DNA of 64,000 bases from Hominisplanchenecus murintestinalis (lineage in GTDB: Bacteria > Bacillota > Clostridia > Lachnospirales > Lachnospiraceae): assembly GCA_004793585.1 (NCBI GenBank), contig SRZB01000019.1, positions 1 through 64,000 on the forward strand, written 5' to 3'. Shown here piece by piece: positions 25,002-32,754 of the stretch. The notes under the pieces were generated by a model. The model searched no databases. It was not told the origin of the DNA and saw nothing but the letters and a program-made list of their open reading frames with translations. The number at the start of each line of letters is the position of its first letter. The first letter of the stretch is position 1. A program made the translations under genes and the position numbers.

Positions 25002-27149
25002 ATGAAAAAAAACAGAGCAATTGCGGTTGTCGTAGTGATGGCTTTATTTTTAGGGCTGTTGACGTTCACCGCAGCAATAGGGTTTGGACCGACCGGGACA
25101 GGATCGGCTAAGAACATCATCACAGGTCTCGATCTGGCCGGCGGTGTAAGTATTACATATACGACAGTGGGCGATGAGACCCCGTCTGCCGAGGATATGT
25201 CGGACACGATTTACAAGCTGCAGCAGCGTGTCCAGCAGTACAGTACAGAGGCGCAGGTATACCAGGAAGGCGATAACCGGATTAATATTGAGATTCCGGG
25301 TGTGTCGGATGCGAATAAGATTCTGGAAGAACTTGGTAAGCCGGGTTCCCTGGAGTTTACTCTGGCAGACGGTACGGAAGTTCTGACAGGTATGGATGTG
25401 GAGTCTGCGGAAGCAGCGGTTTCCCAGGACAACATGAAGAACAGAGAGTATGTGGTGGAGCTGGTTCTGACCAGCGAGGGCGCGTCAAAGTTTGCCACGG
25501 CGACATCTGAGAATATAGGAAATCAAATTTCAATTGTTTATGATGGAAATATCATCAGTGCACCGAGGGTTGAGTCAGCGATTACCGGAGGAAGGGCTCA
25601 GATTACCGGAATGGCGGACCAGGAAGAAGCAGAGCGCCTGGCGTCCTCTATCCGTATTGGTTCTCTGTCGCTGGAGCTGGAAGAGCTTCGTTCCAACGTG
25701 GTAGGCGCGCAGCTGGGTGAGGAGGCGATTTCTACCAGTTTGACTGCGGGTGCTATCGGACTTGCTATTGTTATTGTATTTATGGCAATTGTTTATCTGA
25801 TTCCAGGTGTGGCAGCCGGGATTTCCCTGCTGATTTATACGGCGCTGATGCTGGTAATGCTGAATGCATTTGATATCACGCTGACGCTGCCGGGTATTGC
25901 TGGTATTATTCTTTCTATTGGTATGGCGGTGGATGCAAATGTTATCATTTATGCCCGTATCCGTGAGGAGATTGCAGCAGGCAAGAGTGTGCAGGGGGCA
26001 ATCCAGACAGGTTTCCAGAAAGCGCTTTCCGCGATTGTAGACGGCAATATTACGACGTTGATTGCTGCTCTGGTGCTGGGTATGATGGGAACCGGAAGCG
26101 TGAAAGGGTTTGCACAGACACTGGCGATGGGTATTGTTTTATCCATGTTTACTGCACTGGTAATTTCCCGTCTTCTGGTAAATGCTTTCTATGCCCTGGG
26201 ACTGAAAGATGAGAAATATTATGGGAAACAGAAAGAAAGAAAGACTGTCAATTTCCTCAGCAAGAAAAATATTTGTTTTATCGTGTCCCTGGTATTGATT
26301 ATCGCAGGACCGGTTACGATGGGAGTTTTCAGCAGCTCCGAGGGCAAGGCATTAAATTACAGCCTTGAATTTATGGGCGGTACATCAACAAATGTGACCT
26401 TTAATGAGGATATGAGCATTGCGGATATTGATTCCAAGGTAAAACCTGTTGTCCAGGGAGTGACAGGAGATGCGGATATTCAGACACAGAAGGTTTCCGG
26501 AACGAACCAGGTTATTATCAAGACGAGGGAACTGACTCTGGATGAAAGGCAGTCGTTGAATGAGGCGCTCAAAGAGAGCTTCGATGTAGATGAAAGCCTG
26601 ATTACGGCAGAGAGTATTTCCTCTACGGTCAGCAATGAGATGAGAAGCGATGCGGTAGTGGCAGTTATCGTAGCTACCATATGTATGCTGCTCTACATTT
26701 GGTTCCGGTTCAAGGATGTAAGGTTTGCGACCAGTGCGGTGGCAGCCCTGGTACATGACGTCCTGGTAGTTCTGGCATTTTACGCGGTGTCACGTATTTC
26801 TATCGGAAATACCTTTATTGCATGTATGCTGACGATTGTAGGTTATTCGATTAACGCGACCATCGTTATCTTCGACCGTATCCGTGAGAACCTGAAAGCA
26901 ATGTCAAAGAAAACAGAGCTGTCAGAAGTGGTAAATGCGAGTATCACGCAGACGCTGACGCGAAGCATCTATACATCTTTCACAACATTTGTTATGATTG
27001 CGGTGCTGTATGTATTAGGTGTTCCGTCTATCCGTGAGTTTGCGCTTCCGCTGATCGTGGGCGTAGTGTGTGGAGGATATTCTTCCGTATGTATTACAGG
27101 CGCATTGTGGTATGTGATGAAAACGAAATTAGGAAAGAAAAAGGCATAA
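25002..27149 (+). CDS. secDF: Protein translocase subunit SecDF (fused)
   Basis: 715 residues joining SecD and SecF in one chain. This is the proton-driven partner of SecYEG that pulls exported proteins across the membrane. The SecD half has the first helix, the P1 periplasmic domain (GLDLAGGVSITYT, INIEIPGVSDANKI) and five helices including GIAGIILSIGMAVDANVIIYARIREE (read in parts). The SecF half begins near residue 420 (KTVNFLSKKN), with MGGTSTNVTF and TIVGYSINATIVIFDRIREN. The conserved Asp/Arg of the proton path are in VDANVIIYARIRE. It is immediately downstream of scfB, so it shares the SCIFF promoter unless an internal one exists. Confidence 0.96.
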   Translation: MKKNRAIAVVVVMALFLGLLTFTAAIGFGPTGTGSAKNIITGLDLAGGVSITYTTVGDETPSAEDMSDTIYKLQQRVQQYSTEAQVYQEGDNRINIEIPGVSDANKILEELGKPGSLEFTLADGTEVLTGMDVESAEAAVSQDNMKNREYVVELVLTSEGASKFATATSENIGNQISIVYDGNIISAPRVESAITGGRAQITGMADQEEAERLASSIRIGSLSLELEELRSNVVGAQLGEEAISTSLTAGAIGLAIVIVFMAIVYLIPGVAAGISLLIYTALMLVMLNAFDITLTLPGIAGIILSIGMAVDANVIIYARIREEIAAGKSVQGAIQTGFQKALSAIVDGNITTLIAALVLGMMGTGSVKGFAQTLAMGIVLSMFTALVISRLLVNAFYALGLKDEKYYGKQKERKTVNFLSKKNICFIVSLVLIIAGPVTMGVFSSSEGKALNYSLEFMGGTSTNVTFNEDMSIADIDSKVKPVVQGVTGDADIQTQKVSGTNQVIIKTRELTLDERQSLNEALKESFDVDESLITAESISSTVSNEMRSDAVVAVIVATICMLLYIWFRFKDVRFATSAVAALVHDVLVVLAFYAVSRISIGNTFIACMLTIVGYSINATIVIFDRIRENLKAMSKKTELSEVVNASITQTLTRSIYTSFTTFVMIAVLYVLGVPSIREFALPLIVGVVCGGYSSVCITGALWYVMKTKLGKKKA

Positions 27150-27162
27150 GATATAGAAGCGT

Positions 27163-27250
27163 GAAAGCCCCGGCGGGAGTGCAAAGGTGCGCAGAAAAAT
27201 TATGTCATGCTTTGCATGACGCGCACCCTGCAGGAAATGCCGAGGCTTTC
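27163..27250 (+). repeat. 88-nt nested inverted repeat between secDF and recJ
   Basis: Arms pair from the outside in: GAAAGCC/GGCTTTC, CGGC/GCCG, GGTGCGC/GCGCACC and GTCATGC/GCATGAC around a TTT loop, with asymmetric interior loops between them. It is not followed by a U run. It occupies nearly the whole gap and ends about 20 bases before the recJ start. It could be an RNA processing or stability element, or a solitary palindromic repeat. Confidence 0.7.
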
Positions 27251-27270
27251 TTAGATACAGGAGATGAAAA

Positions 27271-29004
27271 GTGGAGAAATGGTTTGTATCTGCAAAACGG
27301 GCAGATTTTCAGGAAATCGGCAGGAAGTTTGGCATTGATGCGGTGACGGCAAGGCTTATCAGGAATAGGGACGTGGTGGGAGATGAGGCCGTACGGGAAT
27401 ACCTGTATGGGAGCCGGAAAGATTTATATGCGCCGCAGTTGATGAAGGATTGCAGGAAAACGGCAGAAATATTAAAGGAAAAGATTGCAGAGAAAAAGAA
27501 AATAAGGGTTATTGGGGATTATGACATTGATGGGGTAAATGCCACCTGTATATTGTATAAAGGGCTGATACGGTGCGGGGCAGAGGCAGATGTGGAAATA
27601 CCTGACAGGATGAAAGATGGCTATGGACTAAATAAAAACCTGATTCAATATGCATATGAAGAAGGAATCGATACGATTCTGACTTGCGATAATGGCATAG
27701 CGGCCGTGGACGAGATCGCGGAGGCAAAACGTTTGGGGATGACAGTGCTGATTACTGACCATCATGAGCTCCAGGAAAGAATTCCGGAGGCAGATGCGAT
27801 TGTAAACCCTAAGCAGCCAGAATGTACATACCCCTACAAATCCCTGTGCGGGGCGGCGGTGGCCTATAAGTTGATGATATGCCTCTATGAGCTGTGTGGG
27901 ATTCCGGTGGAAGAGACAGATGCGTTTATTGAGTTTGCCGCGATTGCAACCGTGGGGGATGTAATGGATCTCACGGGAGAAAACAGGATTCTTGTAAAAG
28001 AAGGGCTAAAGATGATAAACCAGACCTCAAACCGAGGGCTGAAAGCGCTGATTCGGGCAAATGGACTGGAGGATGCCCAGATTTCATCCTATCATATCGG
28101 TTTTGTGCTGGGACCATGCATTAACGCCAGCGGACGCCTGGATACGGCAAAACGGGCGCTGGAGCTGCTTTTGGCAGAGGATGATGCGGTGGCAGAGGAT
28201 TTGGCGCATACATTAAAGGAATTGAATGACGAGCGCAAAGACATGACACAGCAGGGAGTTGCGCAGGCGATAGAGCTGATAGAGGAAGGAGTCCTGAAAG
28301 AAGATAAGGTGCTGGTAGTATATCTTCCGGACTGTCATGAAAGCCTGGCCGGAATTATCGCAGGGCGTATCCGGGAGCGCTATCATAAGCCGGTGTTCGT
28401 TCTGACAGACGCGGCAGACGGCCTCAAAGGCTCCGGGCGCTCTATAGAGACTTATAATATGTTTGCAGAGATGAGTAAATGTGCGGAGCTGTTCACCAAA
28501 TTCGGGGGACACCCTATGGCTGCAGGATTGTCGCTTCCACGGGAGAATATGGAAGCCTTTCACAAGAAAATAAATGAAAATTCTGTCCTTACCGAAGATG
28601 ATTTTATTCCCAAAGTCACGATTGACGTTCCGATGCCAATCAGCTATATTACAGAGAGGCTGGTGGAAGAGCTGGGGCTTCTGGAGCCTTTTGGGAAAGG
28701 GAATACGAAACCGCTGTTTGCGGAGAAGAGCTTAAATATATTAAGCGCCCGCATTTTGGGCAAGAATAGAAATGTCATCAAGCTGCAGGTTCTGGGTGCG
28801 GCCGGGACGGTGATGGAGGCCATGTATTTTGGGGATGTGGAACGGTTTCAGGAATATCTCAGAGAGAAGTTTGGCCATACAGAAACAGAAAAGCTGTTTC
28901 AGGGACGCGAAAATGCAGTTACCCTGTCTCTGGCATACTATCCGGGTATCAATGAATTCCGCGGAAACAGGACACTGCAGATTGTGATTCAGAGCTATCA
29001 ATAA
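27271..29004 (+). CDS. recJ: Single-stranded-DNA-specific exonuclease RecJ (DHH family)
   Basis: 577 residues, initiated at GTG 27271 after ACAGGAG. The 5'-3' ssDNA exonuclease acts in recombination and repair. Motifs in order are DYDIDGVNA (about residue 82), LTCDNGIAA, LITDHHELQ (DHH, about 166), GDVMDLTGENR and the DHHA1 motif TKFGGHPMAAGLSL (about 410). A C-terminal OB-type RecJ domain follows (NRNVIKLQVLGAAG). The length fits the short Firmicute RecJ form. It lies downstream of secDF across an 88-nt hairpin and 24 bases before the next gene. Confidence 0.92.
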   Translation: MEKWFVSAKRADFQEIGRKFGIDAVTARLIRNRDVVGDEAVREYLYGSRKDLYAPQLMKDCRKTAEILKEKIAEKKKIRVIGDYDIDGVNATCILYKGLIRCGAEADVEIPDRMKDGYGLNKNLIQYAYEEGIDTILTCDNGIAAVDEIAEAKRLGMTVLITDHHELQERIPEADAIVNPKQPECTYPYKSLCGAAVAYKLMICLYELCGIPVEETDAFIEFAAIATVGDVMDLTGENRILVKEGLKMINQTSNRGLKALIRANGLEDAQISSYHIGFVLGPCINASGRLDTAKRALELLLAEDDAVAEDLAHTLKELNDERKDMTQQGVAQAIELIEEGVLKEDKVLVVYLPDCHESLAGIIAGRIRERYHKPVFVLTDAADGLKGSGRSIETYNMFAEMSKCAELFTKFGGHPMAAGLSLPRENMEAFHKKINENSVLTEDDFIPKVTIDVPMPISYITERLVEELGLLEPFGKGNTKPLFAEKSLNILSARILGKNRNVIKLQVLGAAGTVMEAMYFGDVERFQEYLREKFGHTETEKLFQGRENAVTLSLAYYPGINEFRGNRTLQIVIQSYQ

Positions 29005-29028
29005 GCATCGAAGGGGGAATAAATTATT

Positions 29029-30621
29029 ATGAAGAAAATCGGAAAAAAGGCGATACTGATATTGGCGGCAGTTATCATAGCGGCAGTCTACTACTATGTG
29101 ACGATTCCGGCAATTAATATCCATTCATCGGGTTTCTGGGTATTTATTGCAATTGCGGCCGTTGTGCTTCTTGTGCTTTATGCAGCGCCCAGGGTGCGGA
29201 CGCCGGATGATTTAAAAACAGATAAGGGGATTAAGGTGGGGATTTTTGTAATACTTGGAATCGGAGTTGTGTATCTAATCGGTTCTGTTTTGTCCTCGCC
29301 TATTGTAAATGCAAATAAATACCAGCAATTGATTACCGTGGAGAACAGGAAGTTTACAGAGGATATTAAAGAAGTAGATTACCGAAGGATTCCGCTTCTG
29401 GACAGGGATTCCGCTACGCTGCTTGGCAACAGGAAGATGGGAAGCATGGTGGATATGGTGTCCCAGTTTGAAGTGAGCAGCCTGTATACTCAGATTAATT
29501 ATCAGGATACGCCCGTCCGGGTAACGCCGCTTGTATATGCGAACCTGATTAAGTGGTTTACGAACCAGAGCAACGGTATTCCGGCATATATTAAAATTGA
29601 TATGGCTACCCAGGACACAGAGCTGGTGAAGCTGGAGCAGCCAATCCGTTATTCACAGTCGGAGCATTTCAACAGGAATATTAACCGTCACTTGCGGTTC
29701 CGTTATCCTACGTACATTTTTGATGAACTGAGTTTTGAGATTGATGATGAAGGAACGCCCTACTGGGTATGCCCGGTCAAAAAGTTTAATATCGGTCTCT
29801 TTGGCGGTGTGACCATCGGCCGGGTCGTGCTGTGTAATGCAGTGACCGGGGAAACGGCTGACTATGCGGTAGAGGACTGCCCCAACTGGGTAGACCATGT
29901 ATTTGCGGCAGATTTGCTGACACAGCTCTATGATTACCACGGGACTCTGCAGAATGGATTTATCAATAGCGTGCTCGGGCAGAAGGGATGCCTGATGACT
30001 ACCGACGGGTACAATTATCTGGCGCTGGAAGATGACGTATGGGTTTACACAGGCATCACGTCCGTGAGCGGAGATGAGTCTAACGTAGGATTTGTACTGA
30101 TGAACCAGCGGACGATGGAGTGCCGCTATTATGAAATTGCAGGCGCCCAGGAGTATTCGGCGATGGCGTCGGCGGAAGGGCAGGTACAGAACCTGGGCTA
30201 TCAGTCCACGTTCCCGCTTCTTTTAAATATTTCTGGAGAACCTACTTACTTTATGGCGCTGAAAGATGCCGCGGGACTTGTGAAGAAGTACGCTATGGTG
30301 AACATTAAGAAATACCAAAATGTAGCAATCGGCGATACAGTGGCAGAGTGTGAGAAGTCTTATAACAGCCTGCTGAGAGAGAGCGGCATCCGTACCACGG
30401 AAAATATCCAGACAAAAAGCATCAGTGGGAAAATTACCAAGATCGCTCAAGGCGTGGTAGATGGGAATTCCCATTATTATCTGATGCTGGAAGGAAATGA
30501 TGGAATCTTTGATGTGTCTGTGGTGGATTATATTGATATTATCCGCTATACAGAAGGGGATAAAGTCACGCTTGAATACCAGGAAGGCGAGCTAGCGAAT
30601 GTGGTGCTGGGGATTAAATAG
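29029..30621 (+). CDS. Conserved membrane protein of unknown function
   Basis: 530 residues with no function recognised. Three hydrophobic helices lie at the N-terminus (about 8-27, 35-53 and 70-92). They are followed by a large domain that is probably extracellular and carries no cysteine-rich or enzyme motif I recognise. Notable stretches are ENRKFTEDIKEVDYRRIPLL, LLGNRKMGSMVDMVSQFEV and YWVCPVKKFNIGLFGGV. The last 70 residues (SISGKITKIAQGVVDGNSHYYLM ... GDKVTLEYQEG, read in parts) look like an OB-type beta domain. It starts 25 bases after recJ with GAAGGGGG, so it is probably co-transcribed. Confidence 0.75.
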   Translation: MKKIGKKAILILAAVIIAAVYYYVTIPAINIHSSGFWVFIAIAAVVLLVLYAAPRVRTPDDLKTDKGIKVGIFVILGIGVVYLIGSVLSSPIVNANKYQQLITVENRKFTEDIKEVDYRRIPLLDRDSATLLGNRKMGSMVDMVSQFEVSSLYTQINYQDTPVRVTPLVYANLIKWFTNQSNGIPAYIKIDMATQDTELVKLEQPIRYSQSEHFNRNINRHLRFRYPTYIFDELSFEIDDEGTPYWVCPVKKFNIGLFGGVTIGRVVLCNAVTGETADYAVEDCPNWVDHVFAADLLTQLYDYHGTLQNGFINSVLGQKGCLMTTDGYNYLALEDDVWVYTGITSVSGDESNVGFVLMNQRTMECRYYEIAGAQEYSAMASAEGQVQNLGYQSTFPLLLNISGEPTYFMALKDAAGLVKKYAMVNIKKYQNVAIGDTVAECEKSYNSLLRESGIRTTENIQTKSISGKITKIAQGVVDGNSHYYLMLEGNDGIFDVSVVDYIDIIRYTEGDKVTLEYQEGELANVVLGIK

Positions 30622-30670
30622 CGGGTAATGCCAAAATGCTTTAATTTTATAAGAGAAAGGGCGTGTGATT

Positions 30671-31143
30671 ATGGCATTGGCACAGCAGGGGCTTTATACA
30701 GCAGACGATTATTACAATACCCCGGAGAATGTCAGGGCGGAACTGATTGACGGGCAGATTTACTATTAGGCGGCGCCTGCGAGGTTTATCCCGCGCCTTT
30801 CGCAGTTAAACTGTGGGAGGGCAGGCGGACGATTGTGGAGCCGGATATCAGTGTAATCTGCGACCCGGATAAACTTACGGACAGGGGGTGCGAGGGCGCG
30901 CCGGACTGGATTATCGAAATTATTTCTCCCGGAACATTCAGCCATGATTATGTGCGGAAGCTAAACCTTTATCTGGATGCAGGGGTGAAAGAATACTGGA
31001 TTGCAGACCCGATGAAAAAGAAGGTATTGGTGTACCATTTGGAAGAGTCTGGGGTTGAACTGGACATTTATAGCTTTGAAGATAAGGTGAAGACACATAT
31101 TTATGAGGATTTGTGGATTGATTTTCAAGAAATTGGGGAATAA
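30671..31143 (+). pseudogene. Uma2 family (DUF820) nuclease-fold protein, inactivated
   Basis: The reading frame opens at ATG 30671 after AAAGGG and gives MALAQQGLYTADDYYNTPEN...LIDGQIYY, a typical Uma2 N-terminus. It then meets TAG at 30767. Uma2 sequence resumes in another frame at TGC 30778 (CEVYPAPFAVKLWEGRR) and runs to 31143, with the conserved VEPDISVICDPDKL, PDWIIEIISPGT and LYLDAGVKEYWIADP blocks of the PD-(D/E)XK-like fold. The roughly 30-codon segment normally between these parts is missing. The gene thus has an internal deletion, a frame change and a stop. A start inside the second part would give at most a fragment of about 100 residues. Confidence 0.85.
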
Positions 31144-31188
31144 GAAGAGTGAAACAAATTTTGCGTCAAAAATTAACAGGAGGAAAAC

Positions 31189-31731
31189 ATGAAAACAACA
31201 AAGTATGCAGGAACACAGACAGAAAAAAACCTGGAGGCCGCATTTGCAGGTGAATCACAGGCAAGGAATAAGTACACTTATTTTGCTTCCGCGGCAAAAA
31301 GGGAAGGCTACGAGCAAATTGCGAGCCTGTTTTTGAGAACAGCAGACAATGAAAAAGAACATGCAAAGATGTGGTTTAAAGAGCTGAAAGGAATCGGCGA
31401 TACGAAAGAAAACCTTGCCGCGGCTGCAGATGGCGAAAACTATGAATGGACAGATATGTATGAGGAATTTGCCAAAACAGCAGAGGAAGAAGGGTTCCCG
31501 GAGCTTGCAGAAAAGTTCAGGCTTGTAGGGGCAATCGAGAAGCGCCATGAGGAGAGATATCGTGCATTGCTTAAAAACGTGGAGACAGCCGCCGTATTTG
31601 AAAAGAGCGAAGTGAAGATATGGGAGTGCCGCAACTGTGGACATATCGTTATTGGAACAAACGCGCCTGAAGTTTGCCCGACCTGTAACCATCCGCAGAG
31701 TTATTTCGAGGTGTATGCGGAGAATTATTAG
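31189..31731 (+). CDS. rbr: Rubrerythrin
   Basis: 180 residues. An N-terminal four-helix diiron domain has [24 protein letters not shown] and later the [11 protein letters not shown] helix (E...ExxH pairs). A C-terminal rubredoxin-like domain holds one Fe in [10 protein letters not shown]...CPTCNHP (two CxxC). Rubrerythrin reduces hydrogen peroxide in anaerobes. The strong AGGAGG site lies 6 bases before the ATG. It is monocistronic or the last gene of the transcript. Confidence 0.97.
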   Translation: MKTTKYAGTQTEKNLEAAFAGESQARNKYTYFASAAKREGYEQIASLFLRTADNEKEHAKMWFKELKGIGDTKENLAAAADGENYEWTDMYEEFAKTAEEEGFPELAEKFRLVGAIEKRHEERYRALLKNVETAAVFEKSEVKIWECRNCGHIVIGTNAPEVCPTCNHPQSYFEVYAENY

Positions 31732-31760
31732 TCAAATTTGAAAGGCGCGGAGTTCTAGGG

Positions 31761-31795
31761 AGAGAGAAGGGGCGGTTATTTCGCCCCTTCTCTCT
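31761..31795 (+). terminator. GC-rich hairpin after the rubrerythrin gene
   Basis: AGAGAGAAGGGGCG, 7 bases, CGCCCCTTCTCTCT: a 14-bp stem between convergent genes. No U tract follows on either strand, so termination would be Rho-independent only in a loose sense. Stem position and strength are the support. Confidence 0.6.
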
Positions 31796-31812
31796 GCGTA
31801 TATCATGATATT

Positions 31813-32454
31813 TTAGCTCCAGTGCCTGGAAAGCAATTGTGAAACCAGAAAGGACAGCAGGCTGAAAAAGATTATCAGAACTAAAATAGCAATTGCGCAG
31901 TGCAGGAAAAATGCATCCGGCAGTATAGTAATAACAGGGTCTGTCGCCGGGTTGAACAGCCAGTAATCATTGCGGAAGAAAATGTGATGGAAGGTCACAA
32001 AAAAATTCTCCCAATTTAGCGCAATCAAGCCTCCAAGAACAGCAGGAACCAGAGGTGTAAGGACACCAGCCAGCTTTAAACAGCCCGCATCTTTTTTTCG
32101 GAATTTGAAAAATAAGCCGGCGGTGCCTGCGAAAAGTGTGGATATACAGAGCCACTGGACAAATACAAAAATATTTTTAACTTCTTCGAAATGGATTTTT
32201 CCGCTTTCTGACATGGCGAGAGTGGGGAAATCCAATTCTTTTTGTCCAAATATAGAATTATAAGAAATCAGAGTATCATAATTTGTACGGATATCCTCTT
32301 CCGATATGCCGGAGGATTCTACGATGCCTAAGGCTTCAATATCATGGTAATACAGTGGGCGGAAGTTCAGCACCAGAACCACCGAAAAGCTGATAAAAAA
32401 CAACATGAAAACCACCGCCAGGGTGAGATTTGATGGCGAAAATGATTTCTTCAT
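31813..32454 (-). CDS. TIGR01906/DUF1461 family integral membrane protein
   Basis: 213 residues from ATG 32454 (MKKSFSPSNLTLAV), with AAAGGACACC upstream. The longer frame adds a hydrophobic but site-less extension. Four or so membrane helices flank an N-terminal exported loop with YHDIEALGIVESSGISEEDI and NYDTLISYNS, which mark this family (PF07314). The loop FFVTFHHIFFRNDYWLFNP is also characteristic. Its function is unknown; in lactic acid bacteria members sit near nucleotidase genes. It is monocistronic, convergent with rubrerythrin and divergent from leuS. Confidence 0.85.
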   Translation of the reverse strand: MKKSFSPSNLTLAVVFMLFFISFSVVLVLNFRPLYYHDIEALGIVESSGISEEDIRTNYDTLISYNSIFGQKELDFPTLAMSESGKIHFEEVKNIFVFVQWLCISTLFAGTAGLFFKFRKKDAGCLKLAGVLTPLVPAVLGGLIALNWENFFVTFHHIFFRNDYWLFNPATDPVITILPDAFFLHCAIAILVLIIFFSLLSFLVSQLLSRHWS

Positions 32455-32587
32455 AATGGTGTCCTTTCTTAATGTGCGATTTTGGAGCGGGGGACTGTCG
32501 GTTCCGTGGCTGTCAGGGGTAAGCGACAAACCGCAGTTTGAAGGCGCCGCAGTCTCCTCTGCATATGAATAAAGTATACTGCATCTA

Positions 32588-32616
32588 TTGACAAATGCAA
32601 GGGAAATGAGTAGAAT
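32588..32616 (+). promoter_or_regulatory. Promoter of leuS
   Basis: TTGACA, 17 bases, TAGAAT. The leader to the leuS ATG is about 130 bases and contains a strong hairpin. Confidence 0.75.
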
Positions 32617-32639
32617 TATTAAGAGTTTTTGTAGCAAAA

Positions 32640-32703
32640 GTTACTATGAGCGGAGCAAATAGCAGCCAAATATACGTGCAGACACGTCTGCTTGGCTCGT
32701 TGC
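32640..32703 (+). promoter_or_regulatory. Structured leader hairpin upstream of leuS
   Basis: Nested arms: GCAA (32655-32658)/TTGC (32700-32703), AGCCAA (32664-32669)/TTGGCT (32692-32697) and ACGTG/CACGT around a CAGA loop. No T-box hallmark (GGTGG...ACCGCG antiterminator) and no U run are present. This is therefore not a recognisable aminoacylation riboswitch, although leuS is a classic T-box target. Its start (GTTACTATGAGCGGAGC) resembles 42190-42213. Confidence 0.5.
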
Positions 32704-32754
32704 CCTCAGGAATGAAAATAAAGAGACGACACGAAGTGTTAGGAGGCAGAAATT

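Noticed and set aside
32617..32754. T-box riboswitch upstream of leuS
   Set aside because: No T-box sequence (antiterminator GGTGG...ACCGCG) and no terminator before the gene were found.
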